Positions 18,368 through 27,722 of a stretch of DNA of 64,000 bases are shown here, piece after piece. The stretch is from NCBI RefSeq assembly GCF_936270435.1, contig NZ_OW370567.1, positions 186,001 to 250,000 of the forward strand, written 5' to 3'. The stretch comes from Wolbachia endosymbiont of Oedothorax gibbosus. Lineage in GTDB: Bacteria > Pseudomonadota > Alphaproteobacteria > Rickettsiales > Anaplasmataceae. Within the stretch, counting starts at the first letter, position 1. Every line of letters begins with the position of its first letter. The translations under genes were made by a program, and so were the position numbers. The notes under the pieces were generated by a model. It was not told the origin of the DNA, made no database searches, and saw nothing but the letters and a program-made list of their open reading frames with translations.

Positions 18368-19230
18368 GAACCTGTTCATAATCTTTTAAGGAGTAAAGAA
18401 GTGAAAGCAAGAACGACCATTTGTAAGCTAGTGTTGAGTTTCCGCTCGCAATTTTTCCACAAACGCCTACATTTTTCCAACCAAGCAAAAGAGCGCTCAA
18501 CAACCCATCTCTTTGGCAGTACAACAAAGGTGTGTAATTCACTTCGCTTTATTACTTCGACCGTCGAACCAATAGTTGCTTTTATTTGTGTTGCAAAATT
18601 TTCTCCAGTGTAGCCTGCATCAACAAGTATATTTTTAACTTCAGAGAGTTTTTCTTTAGCATTTTCGACCATTTTCATGGCACTGCTGCGGTCGGTTGCT
18701 TCTGCCGTTGTTACATAAATCGCGTGTGGTAAACCTTGTGTATCTACTGCAATATGGCGCTTTATTCCTGAAATTTTTTTACCTGCATCGTAGCCCTTAT
18801 TTTCAGCAGTATCTGCATTTTTTACGCTCTGAGCATCAATTATACAAAAACTAGTTCTTTCTTTCCGACCATTGCTGATACGTGTCTCTCCAACTAATTT
18901 TTTTTAATACACGCTCCAAAGTACTTTCTGTATCTTCGCTTGGTTTTTCACTCCATTTTTTAAAATATTCGTAACAACTTCGCCATTTTGGAAAATCTTT
19001 TGGCAGCATTCTCCACTGACAGGCACTTTTTAGGACGTACAGCACTGCACAAAATACATCATACAAATCAAGTTTTCTTGGTTTTGTTTTCTTCCTACTA
19101 CTCTCCAGAATTGATCTGATTTTTTCAAATTGTTCTCGACTTATGTCACTTGGGTATAAATTTCTCATATATCCTTATTCATATACATCATCTCATAGTT
19201 TATCACTTTTTTGAGATTATGAACAGGTTC
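18368..19230 (-). mobile_element. IS5-family insertion sequence (863 bp), copy 1
   Basis: Perfect terminal inverted repeats GAACCTGTTCATAATC with the 3 bp target duplication TTA on both sides (18365-18367, 19231-19233), the TNA pattern of the IS1031-like IS5 group. A second copy of the same length is at 51517-52379. It sits in the terminase gene. Confidence 0.9.
18376..19168 (-). CDS. IS5 family transposase, two frames (copy 1)
   Basis: The first frame (19168-18851, 105 residues) begins [17 protein letters not shown] with the DUF4096-type N-terminal region. The second (about 18866-18376) has the DDE core: [25 protein letters not shown] and [19 protein letters not shown]. The frames meet near GAAAGAAAGAAC, where a +1 or -2 shift would join them. 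The same arrangement occurs in copy 2, so programmed frameshifting is likely. Confidence 0.87.
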
Positions 19231-20167
19231 TTAGAAAGCGTGCCACAAACTGGTTTGATCAGACTCTAGTAACGAGGCTCAACGACAGAAAAAAAGGAGT
19301 CATTGTTCTTGTGATGCACAGGCTACACCAGGAGGACTTAACCGGACACCTTCTCTCCAAGCCAAAAAATATATGGCATCATATTTGCTTACCGATGATT
19401 TCTGAAAATAAGAAGATTATCTATTCAATCAAAAAGCCAGCGCATCCTGTTTCTGTCATCCAAGTAACTACAACCAGTAATAAAACAGCATCGCGTGCTA
19501 GACCTGCAAAGATGTTATACTCAAGAGAAGAAGGCCAGCTATTATATCCCCTCTATGGAGGAAAAAAAGAAGTTAAGATGATAAAAGTCGAACTTGGGAG
19601 TTACGCTTTTGCTGCACAATATCAACAGAACCCTCTGCCACTTTCAAGTGGTATAATTAAACGAGAGTGGCTGAAGCGCTATAGAAATTTTCCTGATAAT
19701 CTCTCATATGTCACTCAGAGCTGGGACACTGCAGTTTCAACAAGCAACATGAGCAACTTTAGTGTCTGCACCACCTGGGCAAAAATAGATAATAAATTCT
19801 ATTTACTTGATGTATATCGCGCAAAGCTTGAGTATCCAAAGCTTAAAGAACAAGTTTTATCACTAGCTGCAAGATGGTCACCACACGCGATTTTGATCGA
19901 AGCCAAAACAAGTGGTCAGCAATTAGCACAAGAGCTGAAGGCAAACAGTGATTTACCCATTATCGAAATAGTGCCACATGATGGTAAGCTCACTCGATTC
20001 CACCGGATTGCTCCGATGATAGAGTCTGGCAAGGTTTTTCTGCCACATCAAGCAGTATGGCTGAACGATTTTGAGTATGAGATTTTAATGTTCCCTGAAA
20101 CGCACCACGACGACCAAGTGGATAGTACCGTGCAATATCTCCAGTGGGTGAGAAACAGTATCTCTAG

Positions 20168-21148
20168 ACCCCAGTTATGGATTAACCAACGAAGTAAAGC
20201 TGAGAAATACAGGGCTTTTTCGATTGCATTGAATAAGAAATGAGGGTAGAAAAAATATGTACCAAGAAATTTACTGTGGATCTATGCCGAGTGTGCTCAA
20301 GTTCAAATTTGTTTTTTAGGCAGCCAAAAACCGTTTCAACAATCGATCTTTTCCCTAGTAAAATCTTCTCTTTCAGCGAAATCAGTGCATTTTTCATACC
20401 TTTTTTCACTTTAGTGACGAGTTTTAGACCTCTATCGAATAGTTTCTCAAAGAGCTCTTTCTTTATATAGCCCTTATCTCCAAACAAAAGTCCAGTTAGT
20501 TTTTTGGTTAGAGTTGGTACAGGTTTTCTGTCATCGACGTTACCTCTGGTTAGCGTAACACCTTGAATTTCACCTATTTCATTGATTACTACATGTAATT
20601 TAAAACCAAAAAACCAGCCGTAAGTATTCTTTCCTAACTCTGCTAATCCTTTGAAAACCTTATTTCTTGAGATTCTTTTTCGATGGCATACTGCTATTGA
20701 AGTAGAATCTATGTAGGAAATCCCGGTCATTTTTGCTTGTTCACAAAACCATTGCAAAAGTAATGCTAAATACCACAAAACTCGCGGCTTTAAGGCAATA
20801 AATCTGTGATATGAAGGCAGCTTTGAAAACTCTGATCTATAGAATAACTGAAGATAACAAAGATAAAAAGCCTTGAAGTTTTTACATGGTGATTTATGGT
20901 ATAATAGGATTATGGTTAGAATTTCTGAGTGCGCTATTTCTGGTACTCTGGTTGGTTTTTTGCCGTTTGATAAGAACCTATTTGCAAAATTATCATCTAC
21001 CGCACGACAAAAATCCTCGACGCAACAGTACAGTTCTGTAATATCTTTCTTCATGGGTAACCTCTTATTATTACTAAAATACTCGAGTTTACCCTGTTTC
21101 CCTCTTCTTAGTTATACTTTTATCTATTTTCTAATCCATAACTGAGGT
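20168..21148 (-). mobile_element. IS982-family insertion sequence, copy b
   Basis: 981 bp element with the same inverted ends as copy a. The flanking duplication reads CTCTAG on both sides (20162-20167, 21149-21154), one base longer than at the other copies. It is inserted eight codons before the terminase stop. Confidence 0.95.
20182..21054 (-). CDS. IS982 family transposase (copy b)
   Basis: Full-length 290-residue enzyme with the same sequence as copy a, including the IDSTSIAVCHRKR, FGDKGYIKK and VETVFGCLKNKFELEHTRHRS blocks. No lesion is seen. Confidence 0.93.
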   Translation of the reverse strand: MKKDITELYCCVEDFCRAVDDNFANRFLSNGKKPTRVPEIAHSEILTIILLYHKSPCKNFKAFYLCYLQLFYRSEFSKLPSYHRFIALKPRVLWYLALLLQWFCEQAKMTGISYIDSTSIAVCHRKRISRNKVFKGLAELGKNTYGWFFGFKLHVVINEIGEIQGVTLTRGNVDDRKPVPTLTKKLTGLLFGDKGYIKKELFEKLFDRGLKLVTKVKKGMKNALISLKEKILLGKRSIVETVFGCLKNKFELEHTRHRSTVNFLVHIFSTLISYSMQSKKPCISQLYFVG

Positions 21149-21284
21149 CTCTAGGGTCGCATCTGTACGGGCATTGTGATTTGAGCCTACCGATCCGAGT
21201 ACTTGGATGACAGGAGAAGAAGGCTACTTAGATGGCAGGGAGGAGCTACTCGAATGACGGTGTCGGTAAACTTAGAACTATTTG

Positions 21285-21326
21285 CCTTTTTTCTACTTAA
21301 GTTTGGGTTATGCAAGAAGTCTAATA
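21285..21326 (-). repeat. Short dispersed repeat with AGACTTCTTGCATAACCC
   Basis: Reverse complement reads TATTAGACTTCTTGCATAAC then CCAAACTTAAGTAGAAAAAA. Near-identical copies are at 41019-41058 and 49250-49289. The sequence resembles an insertion-sequence end left behind after loss of the rest, but no transposase accompanies it. The 21180-21435 gap otherwise contains only short palindromic repeats. Confidence 0.55.
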
Positions 21327-21435
21327 GAGCGAAATATGGAAGACAAAAGATAAGTGCATTCTACGCAGCATCGCTAATTAATAATATCTTTATTATTGTA
21401 TGAGATAGGTAATTTAGCATTTATGAATTTGTAAT

Positions 21436-22311
21436 GTGTTACGCATAGCTCAAAGAAATAAGGTTTACTGGTTACACGCTGCAGCCAATGCCACAACACT
21501 AGGATCTATGTTTGTCTGCATGTTAATTTGCGTTGTGATTTTATGGAGGTCTTCTGTTACCTATGCTAGTGAAAATTTGGAGATACAGAAGGCCTTTGAT
21601 AGTGTTGTCAAGCATATAAAAGCTGATAAAAAGTATAAAGATCTTGATGTTATTGAGAGAAAAAGTGACAAATTTAATATCAAAATTGCGCAGAATTCTG
21701 GCAAGAGTTTTGACATATACTCTACTTTAAAAAAAGCAAAAGATTCCTTTGAGTCAGGAGATAATGAAACAGCTATTTCTCTCCTTAATCAGATTATCGC
21801 AAAGTTTCCTTATCATAAAAATGCTTTGATTGGACTGGGGAATATTTATTACGCTAATAAAGAATACAAAAAAGCTGTAGAGATTTACACAAGACTGTTA
21901 AAAGAATACCCTAGTAACCCTTACATATTAAAAAATTTTCTGACGATAATCTCACAATATGATCCTGATCTGGCGTTGAGTGAAATGTTGAAATTGTATG
22001 ATATACATAAAAATTATGCTCCTTTATTAGCAAATTTAGGTCTGATTTATATGAAAAAGGAGGATTATGTAAAAGGTAAAGAGTATATGACAACTGCTAT
22101 TTCCCTTGATGAAAACAATATTTTTTATACCTATAATTTAGCTGTTATTCTAGATAAACTTTCAGATTTTAAAAATGCTACAATATTCTACTTAAAGTTG
22201 TTGAACATGGCTACAACTTCGAAAGATGTGAGTGAAAAAATACCTTTATACAAAGTGACAGCAAGACTAAAATTTATAAAACTCCACAGCACGCACCCAA
22301 AGATTTCATAA
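21436..22311 (+). CDS. TPR-repeat protein with N-terminal membrane/secretion segment
   Basis: 291 residues from a GTG start, or 266 from ATG 21511. A hydrophobic stretch (MFVCMLICVVILWRSSVTYA) is followed by a likely cleavage after TYAS. The rest is helical with TPR-like units, clearest around residues 96-205: ALIGLGNIYYANKEYKKAVEIY and PLLANLGLIYMKKEDYVKGK with YTYNLAVILDKLSDFKNATI. It is probably a periplasmic scaffold protein and partners are unknown. The ATG at 21511 gives a more usual signal peptide than the GTG. Confidence 0.75.
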   Translation: MLRIAQRNKVYWLHAAANATTLGSMFVCMLICVVILWRSSVTYASENLEIQKAFDSVVKHIKADKKYKDLDVIERKSDKFNIKIAQNSGKSFDIYSTLKKAKDSFESGDNETAISLLNQIIAKFPYHKNALIGLGNIYYANKEYKKAVEIYTRLLKEYPSNPYILKNFLTIISQYDPDLALSEMLKLYDIHKNYAPLLANLGLIYMKKEDYVKGKEYMTTAISLDENNIFYTYNLAVILDKLSDFKNATIFYLKLLNMATTSKDVSEKIPLYKVTARLKFIKLHSTHPKIS

Positions 22312-22392
22312 AAGCTTATAGCTTACCTAAATCTAATTTATCGCTATTTTTGTTTACAATAATAATATTGAGCTATAGAATTACATCTAAAG

Positions 22393-22465
22393 GGGCAATT
22401 AGCTCAGCTGGTAGAGCATCTCGTTTACACCGAGGAGGTCGGCAGTTCAAGTCTGTCATTGCCCA
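22393..22465 (+). tRNA. tRNA-Val (anticodon UAC)
   Basis: Cloverleaf read by eye: acceptor GGGCAAT pairs with ATTGCCC, D arm GCTCAGCTGGTAGAGC, anticodon arm TCTCG-TTTACAC-CGAGG with TAC at the anticodon, T arm GGCAG-TTCAAGT-CTGTC (one G-T pair), discriminator A. CCA is not encoded. It lies 52 bp before gyrA. Confidence 0.95.
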
Positions 22466-22517
22466 TTTGCTTAACTGAATGTTAATATTATTAATTACTT
22501 CAATCAAAATATAGAAA

Positions 22518-25208
22518 ATGCAAGATAATATAGTACCAATCTCAATAGTAAAAGAGCTGGAAGATTCTTATCTCTCCTACGCAATGAGCGTTATCATAAG
22601 TCGGGCTATACCTGACGTGCGGGATGGATTTAAACCTGTTCATAGGCGCATATTATATGCAATGTCAAGAGCTGGGTTCGATGCCGGTAAGCCATATAAA
22701 AAGGCTGCTCGTATAGTTGGGGACGTAATGGGGAAATATCACCCACATGGTGATGCAGCTATTTACGATTCCTTGGTTAGGATGGCTCAAGATTTCTCTC
22801 TTCTTTTACCACTTGTTGATGGGCAAGGTAACTTTGGTTCGATAGATGGAGATCCACCAGCTTCAATGCGATACACAGAAGCAAGACTTCAAAAAGTGTC
22901 GCACTTTTTACTGAATGATATTGATGAAGATACAGTTGATTTTAGGCCAAACTACGATGGAAATGAAACAGAGCCTGTTGTGCTGCCTGCAGAGTTTCCG
23001 AATCTATTGGTAAATGGTGCAAGCGGTGTTGCAGTTGGTATGGCAACCAATATTCCTTCTCACAACCTTGGGGAAATAATAGATGCTTGTATGTTATATA
23101 TAGATAATCCTGAAGTTACTTTGGATGAGTTACTTGAAGTGATGCCAGGGCCGGATTTCCCAACTGGGGGAACGATTCTTGGAAGGTCTGGAATAAGATC
23201 AGCATTTGCAACTGGTCGTGGATCAATTGTTATGCAAGGCAAGACTCACATAGAAGACTTGCCACAAGATAGGCAAGCAATAGTTATTGATGAAATACCT
23301 TACCAGGTAAATAAAGTAAAATTAATTGAGAAGATAGGTGAGCTTGTAAAAGAAAAAAGAATTGATGGCATAACAGAAATTAGGGATGAGTCTGATAAGT
23401 CTGGTATTAGAGTAGTAATTGACCTCAGAAGAAATGCTGAAGCAAGTTTTATACTTAATCAAATATTAGGACTAACTCCACTAAGAAGTAGTTTTAGTGT
23501 TAACACTTTAGTCCTCAACAACAACAGGCCTGCTTTGATGTCATTAAAGGAAATCATAGAGGCCTTTATTGATTTTAGAAAAGAAGTATTAATCAGGAGA
23601 ACAGAATTTCGTCTAAGAAAAACGAGGGAAAAAGCTCATATATATATAGGGCTCTACATTGCGGTCCTCAGCATAGATGAAGTGATAAAAATCATCCGTG
23701 GTGCAAAAGATCCTGCGGAAGCAAGTAGAGAACTTTTAAATAAAGAATGGAAAACTTCGAATGAAATCAACACTATTATTGAGTTGATTTCAGATAGCGC
23801 GAGCTTTTTGAAAGATGGAGTGTATAGATTAACTGAGCTACAAATTAAGGCTATTCTTGACATGAAATTGCAACGTTTAACAGGCCTTGAAAAAGACAAA
23901 TTAGAAGCTGAGCTAAGTTCAATGATCAACCTGATAAAAGAATATATCGCTTTTCTTGGCTCAGGAGAGAAGTTGATGAAAGAAATAAAAAACAATCTAC
24001 AAGAAATAAAGAACAGATTTGCTGTGCCGCGAAAAACTTTAATAGAGGAATTAGATACGGACATTGAAGCTGAAGATCTAATTCCACAAGAGGACATGGT
24101 GATAACTGTAACTATGAATGGTTATATTAAGCGCGTGAAGCTCTCTCACTATAGAACTCAGCATCGTGGTGGAAAAGGAAAGTTAGGACAGGGGTTAAAG
24201 GAAGAGGACGTAATTACAAAATTATTTGTTGGAAATACCCACACTAGCCTTTTATTCTTTTCTAATATTGGCCGAGTTTATAGATTAAAAGTTTATAAAT
24301 TACCTCTTGCAGAGCCAACTGCACGTGGAAGAGCACTTGTTAATATATTCCCGCTTAGCGATGGTGAAACTATAACTAATATAATGCCATTACCAAGTGA
24401 AAATGACGAAAATCAAAACATAGTTTTTGCTACTGCTCATGGGAACATAAGGCGCAACTCTTTAGCGGATTTTCACTATATTCCAAGCAATGGAAAAATA
24501 GCAATCAAGCTCGATGAAGGAGATAAGTTAATATCAGTTAAAGTATGCAATGAAATTGATCATGTTTTTCTTTCAACAAGATTCGGCAAAAGTATCAGAT
24601 TTGTTGTAAGTGATGTGCGTCAATTTAAGAGTCGCAATTCAGATGGCGTAAGAGGTATCAAACTTGTAAGGAATGATAGCGTGATATCCATGACCATATT
24701 AAATGGGATAGGTGTAGCAACAGAAACAAAAGAACTTTACTTAAAAGTTCCACTTGCAAAAAGACTGGGGACTGCAATTAATAACTCCATTGATTCTAAA
24801 TTGGAAAAGACTTTGAATGATTTAGGAATAGATAACGAATTGTTCTTAAAACTTGCAGTGAATGAGGAGTTTATATTAACTATTACCGAAAATGGCTTTG
24901 GTAAAAGAACTTCTGCGTATGAGTATAGAATAACTAACAGGGGTGGTGTTGGTATCACCAATATTCTTACTACTAGCAGAAACGGTAATGTTGTTGCTAG
25001 TTTTCCAGTTGAGCAGGGTGATAATATAATGCTTATTACAGATAAAGGAAAGTTAATTCGCATTTCAGTAAATGATATCAGAATTGCAGGACGCAGCACT
25101 CAGGGAGTCACTCTGTTTAAAACAGAGAGTAAAGAAAAGGTGGTGTCAGTAGCAAAAATTGAAGATCCTGATTCTACTGAAGATAGTATTTCTGAGTCTC
25201 AGTTGTAA
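22518..25208 (+). CDS. gyrA: DNA gyrase subunit A
   Basis: 896 residues, ATP-dependent negative supercoiling with GyrB. The catalytic tyrosine is Tyr119 in [10 protein letters not shown]. The breakage-reunion domain starts [21 protein letters not shown]. The quinolone-determining stretch reads [19 protein letters not shown], so the residue matching E. coli Ser83 is Ala (Ala80 here) and Asp87 is kept (Asp84). The C-terminal half has six beta-pinwheel blade repeats ([25 protein letters not shown]), with the GyrA box as [10 protein letters not shown] at about residue 553. It is preceded by tRNA-Val, and there is no gyrB neighbour. Confidence 0.97.
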   Translation: MQDNIVPISIVKELEDSYLSYAMSVIISRAIPDVRDGFKPVHRRILYAMSRAGFDAGKPYKKAARIVGDVMGKYHPHGDAAIYDSLVRMAQDFSLLLPLVDGQGNFGSIDGDPPASMRYTEARLQKVSHFLLNDIDEDTVDFRPNYDGNETEPVVLPAEFPNLLVNGASGVAVGMATNIPSHNLGEIIDACMLYIDNPEVTLDELLEVMPGPDFPTGGTILGRSGIRSAFATGRGSIVMQGKTHIEDLPQDRQAIVIDEIPYQVNKVKLIEKIGELVKEKRIDGITEIRDESDKSGIRVVIDLRRNAEASFILNQILGLTPLRSSFSVNTLVLNNNRPALMSLKEIIEAFIDFRKEVLIRRTEFRLRKTREKAHIYIGLYIAVLSIDEVIKIIRGAKDPAEASRELLNKEWKTSNEINTIIELISDSASFLKDGVYRLTELQIKAILDMKLQRLTGLEKDKLEAELSSMINLIKEYIAFLGSGEKLMKEIKNNLQEIKNRFAVPRKTLIEELDTDIEAEDLIPQEDMVITVTMNGYIKRVKLSHYRTQHRGGKGKLGQGLKEEDVITKLFVGNTHTSLLFFSNIGRVYRLKVYKLPLAEPTARGRALVNIFPLSDGETITNIMPLPSENDENQNIVFATAHGNIRRNSLADFHYIPSNGKIAIKLDEGDKLISVKVCNEIDHVFLSTRFGKSIRFVVSDVRQFKSRNSDGVRGIKLVRNDSVISMTILNGIGVATETKELYLKVPLAKRLGTAINNSIDSKLEKTLNDLGIDNELFLKLAVNEEFILTITENGFGKRTSAYEYRITNRGGVGITNILTTSRNGNVVASFPVEQGDNIMLITDKGKLIRISVNDIRIAGRSTQGVTLFKTESKEKVVSVAKIEDPDSTEDSISESQL

Positions 25209-25239
25209 TACAAACTATCTATGCATAATTTACAGGTAG

Positions 25240-25440
25240 CCAATAGACTTTTTCGGTGTCATCCAAGTAGCCCTCTTCTTGTCATCCCAGTGCTCCTTTC
25301 TTGTCATCCAAGTAGCCCCCTTTCTTGTCATCCCAGTCTGGGATCTAGTTTCCATAAAATGGCGCATTTTAACATAACTTTTATACTTGATAAAATTCCC
25401 AGTGTCACGCACTGGGATGAAAAAAAAAGGAGCACTGGCC
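25240..25440. repeat. Palindromic repeat cluster downstream of gyrA
   Basis: Several units of the form GTCATCC(A/C)AGT(A/G)..CC run in series (25256-25330). They are followed by a MITE-like piece bounded by CATCCCAGTCTGGGATCTAG (25331) and CCCAGTGTCACGCACTGGG (25408). Open frames on both strands here are repeat artefacts, and I see no gene between gyrA and 26044. Confidence 0.7.
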
Positions 25441-25441
25441 T

Positions 25442-25923
25442 CCCTAGTAGAGATCGCTTTTGTAATTGCAACATTCATGCAATCTTTAGCCATAAATATT
25501 AAGAAATTTACCAAATGAAAAAAAAGGCAAAAGAAGCCCCGATCATTGTTTATTTTCAGTATCGGCGTTCTTTAAGTCTTAAACACTGCAATTTAGCTGC
25601 TTTTAAGTGCAGTTAACCTAAATTGTAAACATTAAGAAATTTACCAGGCAGAAAAAAAAGACAAAGAAATCGAGTGGTAATTAGTGTTCACTTCCTAATC
25701 CTGCAAATTGGCGTACTATACTGTCTTAAACAGCGCGTTTCAGCTTATATAGCTAGCAATACTGTGAAGACATAAGGTGCACATAGTGCAAAAAATTAAA
25801 AATAAGACGCCAACTACGTTGTTTTCTTGCTGTTTAATCTGCACAGATGAAGATAACTGAATACCTTCAGTATCATGATAAGGGCGCTGGCGGAGTTTGT
25901 CAAGGAAGTTTTTCGTTTCTACC
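25442..25923 (+). repeat. Dispersed ~490 bp repeat R, copy 3
   Basis: The most complete copy. It starts near CCCTAGTAGAGATCGC, includes GCAACATTCATGCAATCTTT, two poly-purine blocks (GGCAAAAGAAGCCCC and AGACAAAGAAATCG), AGGTGCACATAGTGCAAAAA and the end GGCTGG-like GGCGCTGGCGGAGTTTGTC. It is free of open frames. Confidence 0.8.
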
Positions 25924-26043
25924 AGCTACCTAGATGGCAGGATTGCTCTTGAATTTACATTGTCGGTAAATCTAAATTGCTTTAATAATTTTGATTGAAA
26001 AATAGTTTTTCTATTATATAAATGCTACTTTAGAGTAATCAAA

Positions 26044-26565
26044 ATGGAAGACAATAAATATAGCCTGGGTTTAAGAGTTATCCACTGGTTGATGGCTGCT
26101 TTTATTATCGGTATGCTTTGTTCTGGACTTTATATGAAGAGCTTGCCACTTAGCAATGAAATTAAGTTCAACATATACGCTATTCATAAGGCTTGCGGTA
26201 TCACTATTCTTGGATTAATCATAGTACGCATATTTTTTCGCGTCTTTACTTATGTTCCACGACTTCCAGCAAATTTTTCTCGGTTTGTAATCAATGCGAG
26301 CAAAACGGTACACTTTGGTTTATATTCTTTAATGGTGCTAATGCCACTATCTGGCTATGTTATGTCTTCTGCTTCTGGCAAAAAGATCAAGTATTTTTTT
26401 CATATCCCTTTGTTGATTAATCAAAACAAAGATCTAGCTAACACGGCTAATCAGCTACATTCGATGTTTGCATATTTTATGGTACTCTTTATAATCTTGC
26501 ATATACTTGGCGCTTTGAAACACACATTTATAGATAAACAAAATATTTTTAAACGTATGATATAG
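26044..26565 (+). CDS. Cytochrome b561 family protein
   Basis: 173-residue inner-membrane di-haem protein with four hydrophobic helices. Candidate haem-ligand histidines are His14 (RVIHWLMAAFIIGM), His48 (IYAIHKACG), His140 (ANQLHSMFAYFMV) and His154 (FIILHILGALKH). Members of this prokaryotic b561 group pass electrons from quinol to periplasmic acceptors such as superoxide. The next gene starts 5 bp after the stop, so the two form an operon. Confidence 0.87.
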   Translation: MEDNKYSLGLRVIHWLMAAFIIGMLCSGLYMKSLPLSNEIKFNIYAIHKACGITILGLIIVRIFFRVFTYVPRLPANFSRFVINASKTVHFGLYSLMVLMPLSGYVMSSASGKKIKYFFHIPLLINQNKDLANTANQLHSMFAYFMVLFIILHILGALKHTFIDKQNIFKRMI

Positions 26566-26570
26566 GTTAT

Positions 26571-27599
26571 ATGTTAAGTAGCCTCTGGAAAAAAGGAACA
26601 GATTTTCTTGGTAGTGAGTTTGCGATAATGGGTGGTGCTATGAGCTGGGTTTCAGAGAGAAATTTGGTTTCGGCAATCTCAAATGCTGGTGGTTTCGGTG
26701 TAATTGCATGTGGCGCAATGTTCCCAGATTTACTGGAAAAAGAAATCATAGAGACACAGAAATTAACTAACAAGCCATTTGGTGTAAATCTAATTACTAT
26801 GCACCCAAAGTTGAGTGAGTTGATAGATGTGTGTATTGAAACGAAAGTAAGCCATATAGTGCTTGCCGGCGGATTACCAACGAAGCCTAATATAGAAAAA
26901 ATTAAGAGTGCAGGCATTAAAGTTATGTGCTTTGCACCAGCATTAAGCCTTGCGAAAAGGTTAGTAAAAATGGGAGTAGATGCGTTAATAATAGAGGGAA
27001 TGGAAGCAGGCGGGCACATAGGGCCAGTTAGCACTTCTGTTCTCGCACAAGAGATATTGCCTCATTTTAAAAATGAACAAACACCAGTGTTTGTTGCAGG
27101 TGGAATAGGAAGAGGTGAAATGATAGTTAATTACTTAGAAATGGGGGCAAGTGGCTGTCAAATAGGTACATTATTTGTCTGCACTAATGAGTCAATTGCC
27201 CACAAAAATTTTAAGAAAGTGTTTATTAAATCAGCTGCGCGTAATGCAGTGTCTTCTGTGCAAATAAGTGCTGATTTTCCTGTAATTCCAGTAAGAGCTA
27301 TAGCCAACAAAGCAAGTGATGATTTTATGAAGCATCAAAAAAAAGTTATTGATGAATACCAAAAGGGACAGATCTCAAAAGAAGATGGGCAGCTTGAAAT
27401 AGAAAAGTTCTGGGCTGGAGCTTTAAGGAGAGCAGTAATTGATGGAGATGTTGAAACGGGATCTCTAATGGCCGGCCAAAGTGTTGGCATGGTTGATAGG
27501 GAAAAGCCTGTAAAAGAAGTAGTGGATATGTTAGTTCAACAAGCAAAGAATCATATTAATAGCAAATCTGTAGAAGTAGAAAGCCCAGAAAGCAAATAG
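26571..27599 (+). CDS. NAD(P)H-dependent flavin oxidoreductase (nitronate monooxygenase / FabK-like)
   Basis: 342 residues forming a TIM barrel with FMN. Opening FAIMGGAMSWVSERNLVSAISNAGGFGVI and the glycine-rich VDALIIEGMEAGGHIGP (flavin/substrate loop) and FVAGGIGRGEMIVNYLEMGASGCQIGT (phosphate site) are typical. The family includes nitronate monooxygenase and the FabK enoyl-ACP reductase, and sequence alone does not separate them here. In organisms with another enoyl reductase it may act in detoxification. It follows the b561 gene by 5 bp. Confidence 0.88.
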   Translation: MLSSLWKKGTDFLGSEFAIMGGAMSWVSERNLVSAISNAGGFGVIACGAMFPDLLEKEIIETQKLTNKPFGVNLITMHPKLSELIDVCIETKVSHIVLAGGLPTKPNIEKIKSAGIKVMCFAPALSLAKRLVKMGVDALIIEGMEAGGHIGPVSTSVLAQEILPHFKNEQTPVFVAGGIGRGEMIVNYLEMGASGCQIGTLFVCTNESIAHKNFKKVFIKSAARNAVSSVQISADFPVIPVRAIANKASDDFMKHQKKVIDEYQKGQISKEDGQLEIEKFWAGALRRAVIDGDVETGSLMAGQSVGMVDREKPVKEVVDMLVQQAKNHINSKSVEVESPESK

Positions 27600-27722
27600 T
27601 TAAGCGACCTTCCAATAAGCAAGTTGCCGCAATTATTTATAATATGGCATAATTGCCCAGTTTTAATGTAAAATTAACGCTAAAAAGGTATCTATACATT
27701 TTATTATGTATGGAGGAATGTT

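Larger units (their letters stand above)
17857..21179 (+). pseudogene. Prophage WO-type terminase large subunit, split by IS5 and IS982
   Basis: Three segments (17857-18367, 19234-20167, 21155-21179) make one open frame of about 489 codons when both insertions and one duplicate of each target are removed. The joins read SETLRKRATNWF and VRNSISRVASVRAL-stop. Motifs are the packaging ATPase region (IIFNMPPRSMKSLC, then GGDFIIVDDPLS as Walker B) and a RuvC-like nuclease half (SWDTAVSTSN, AILIEAKTSGQQLAQEL, HHDDQVDSTVQYL). The start is uncertain: the first four codons come from a flanking repeat, and ATG 17884 (MNFLKFIELCF) may be truer. No other phage gene is nearby, so this is an isolated prophage relic. 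Confidence 0.85.

Noticed and set aside
17857..21179. A larger WO prophage around the terminase
   Set aside because: No portal, head, tail or lysis gene appears in the flanks, and no cif-like gene was found in the window.
25221..25514. Open frames of 93-94 codons after gyrA on both strands
   Set aside because: Made of palindromic repeat units (CHPSSPL and DDKKRATW strings); no gene-like features.
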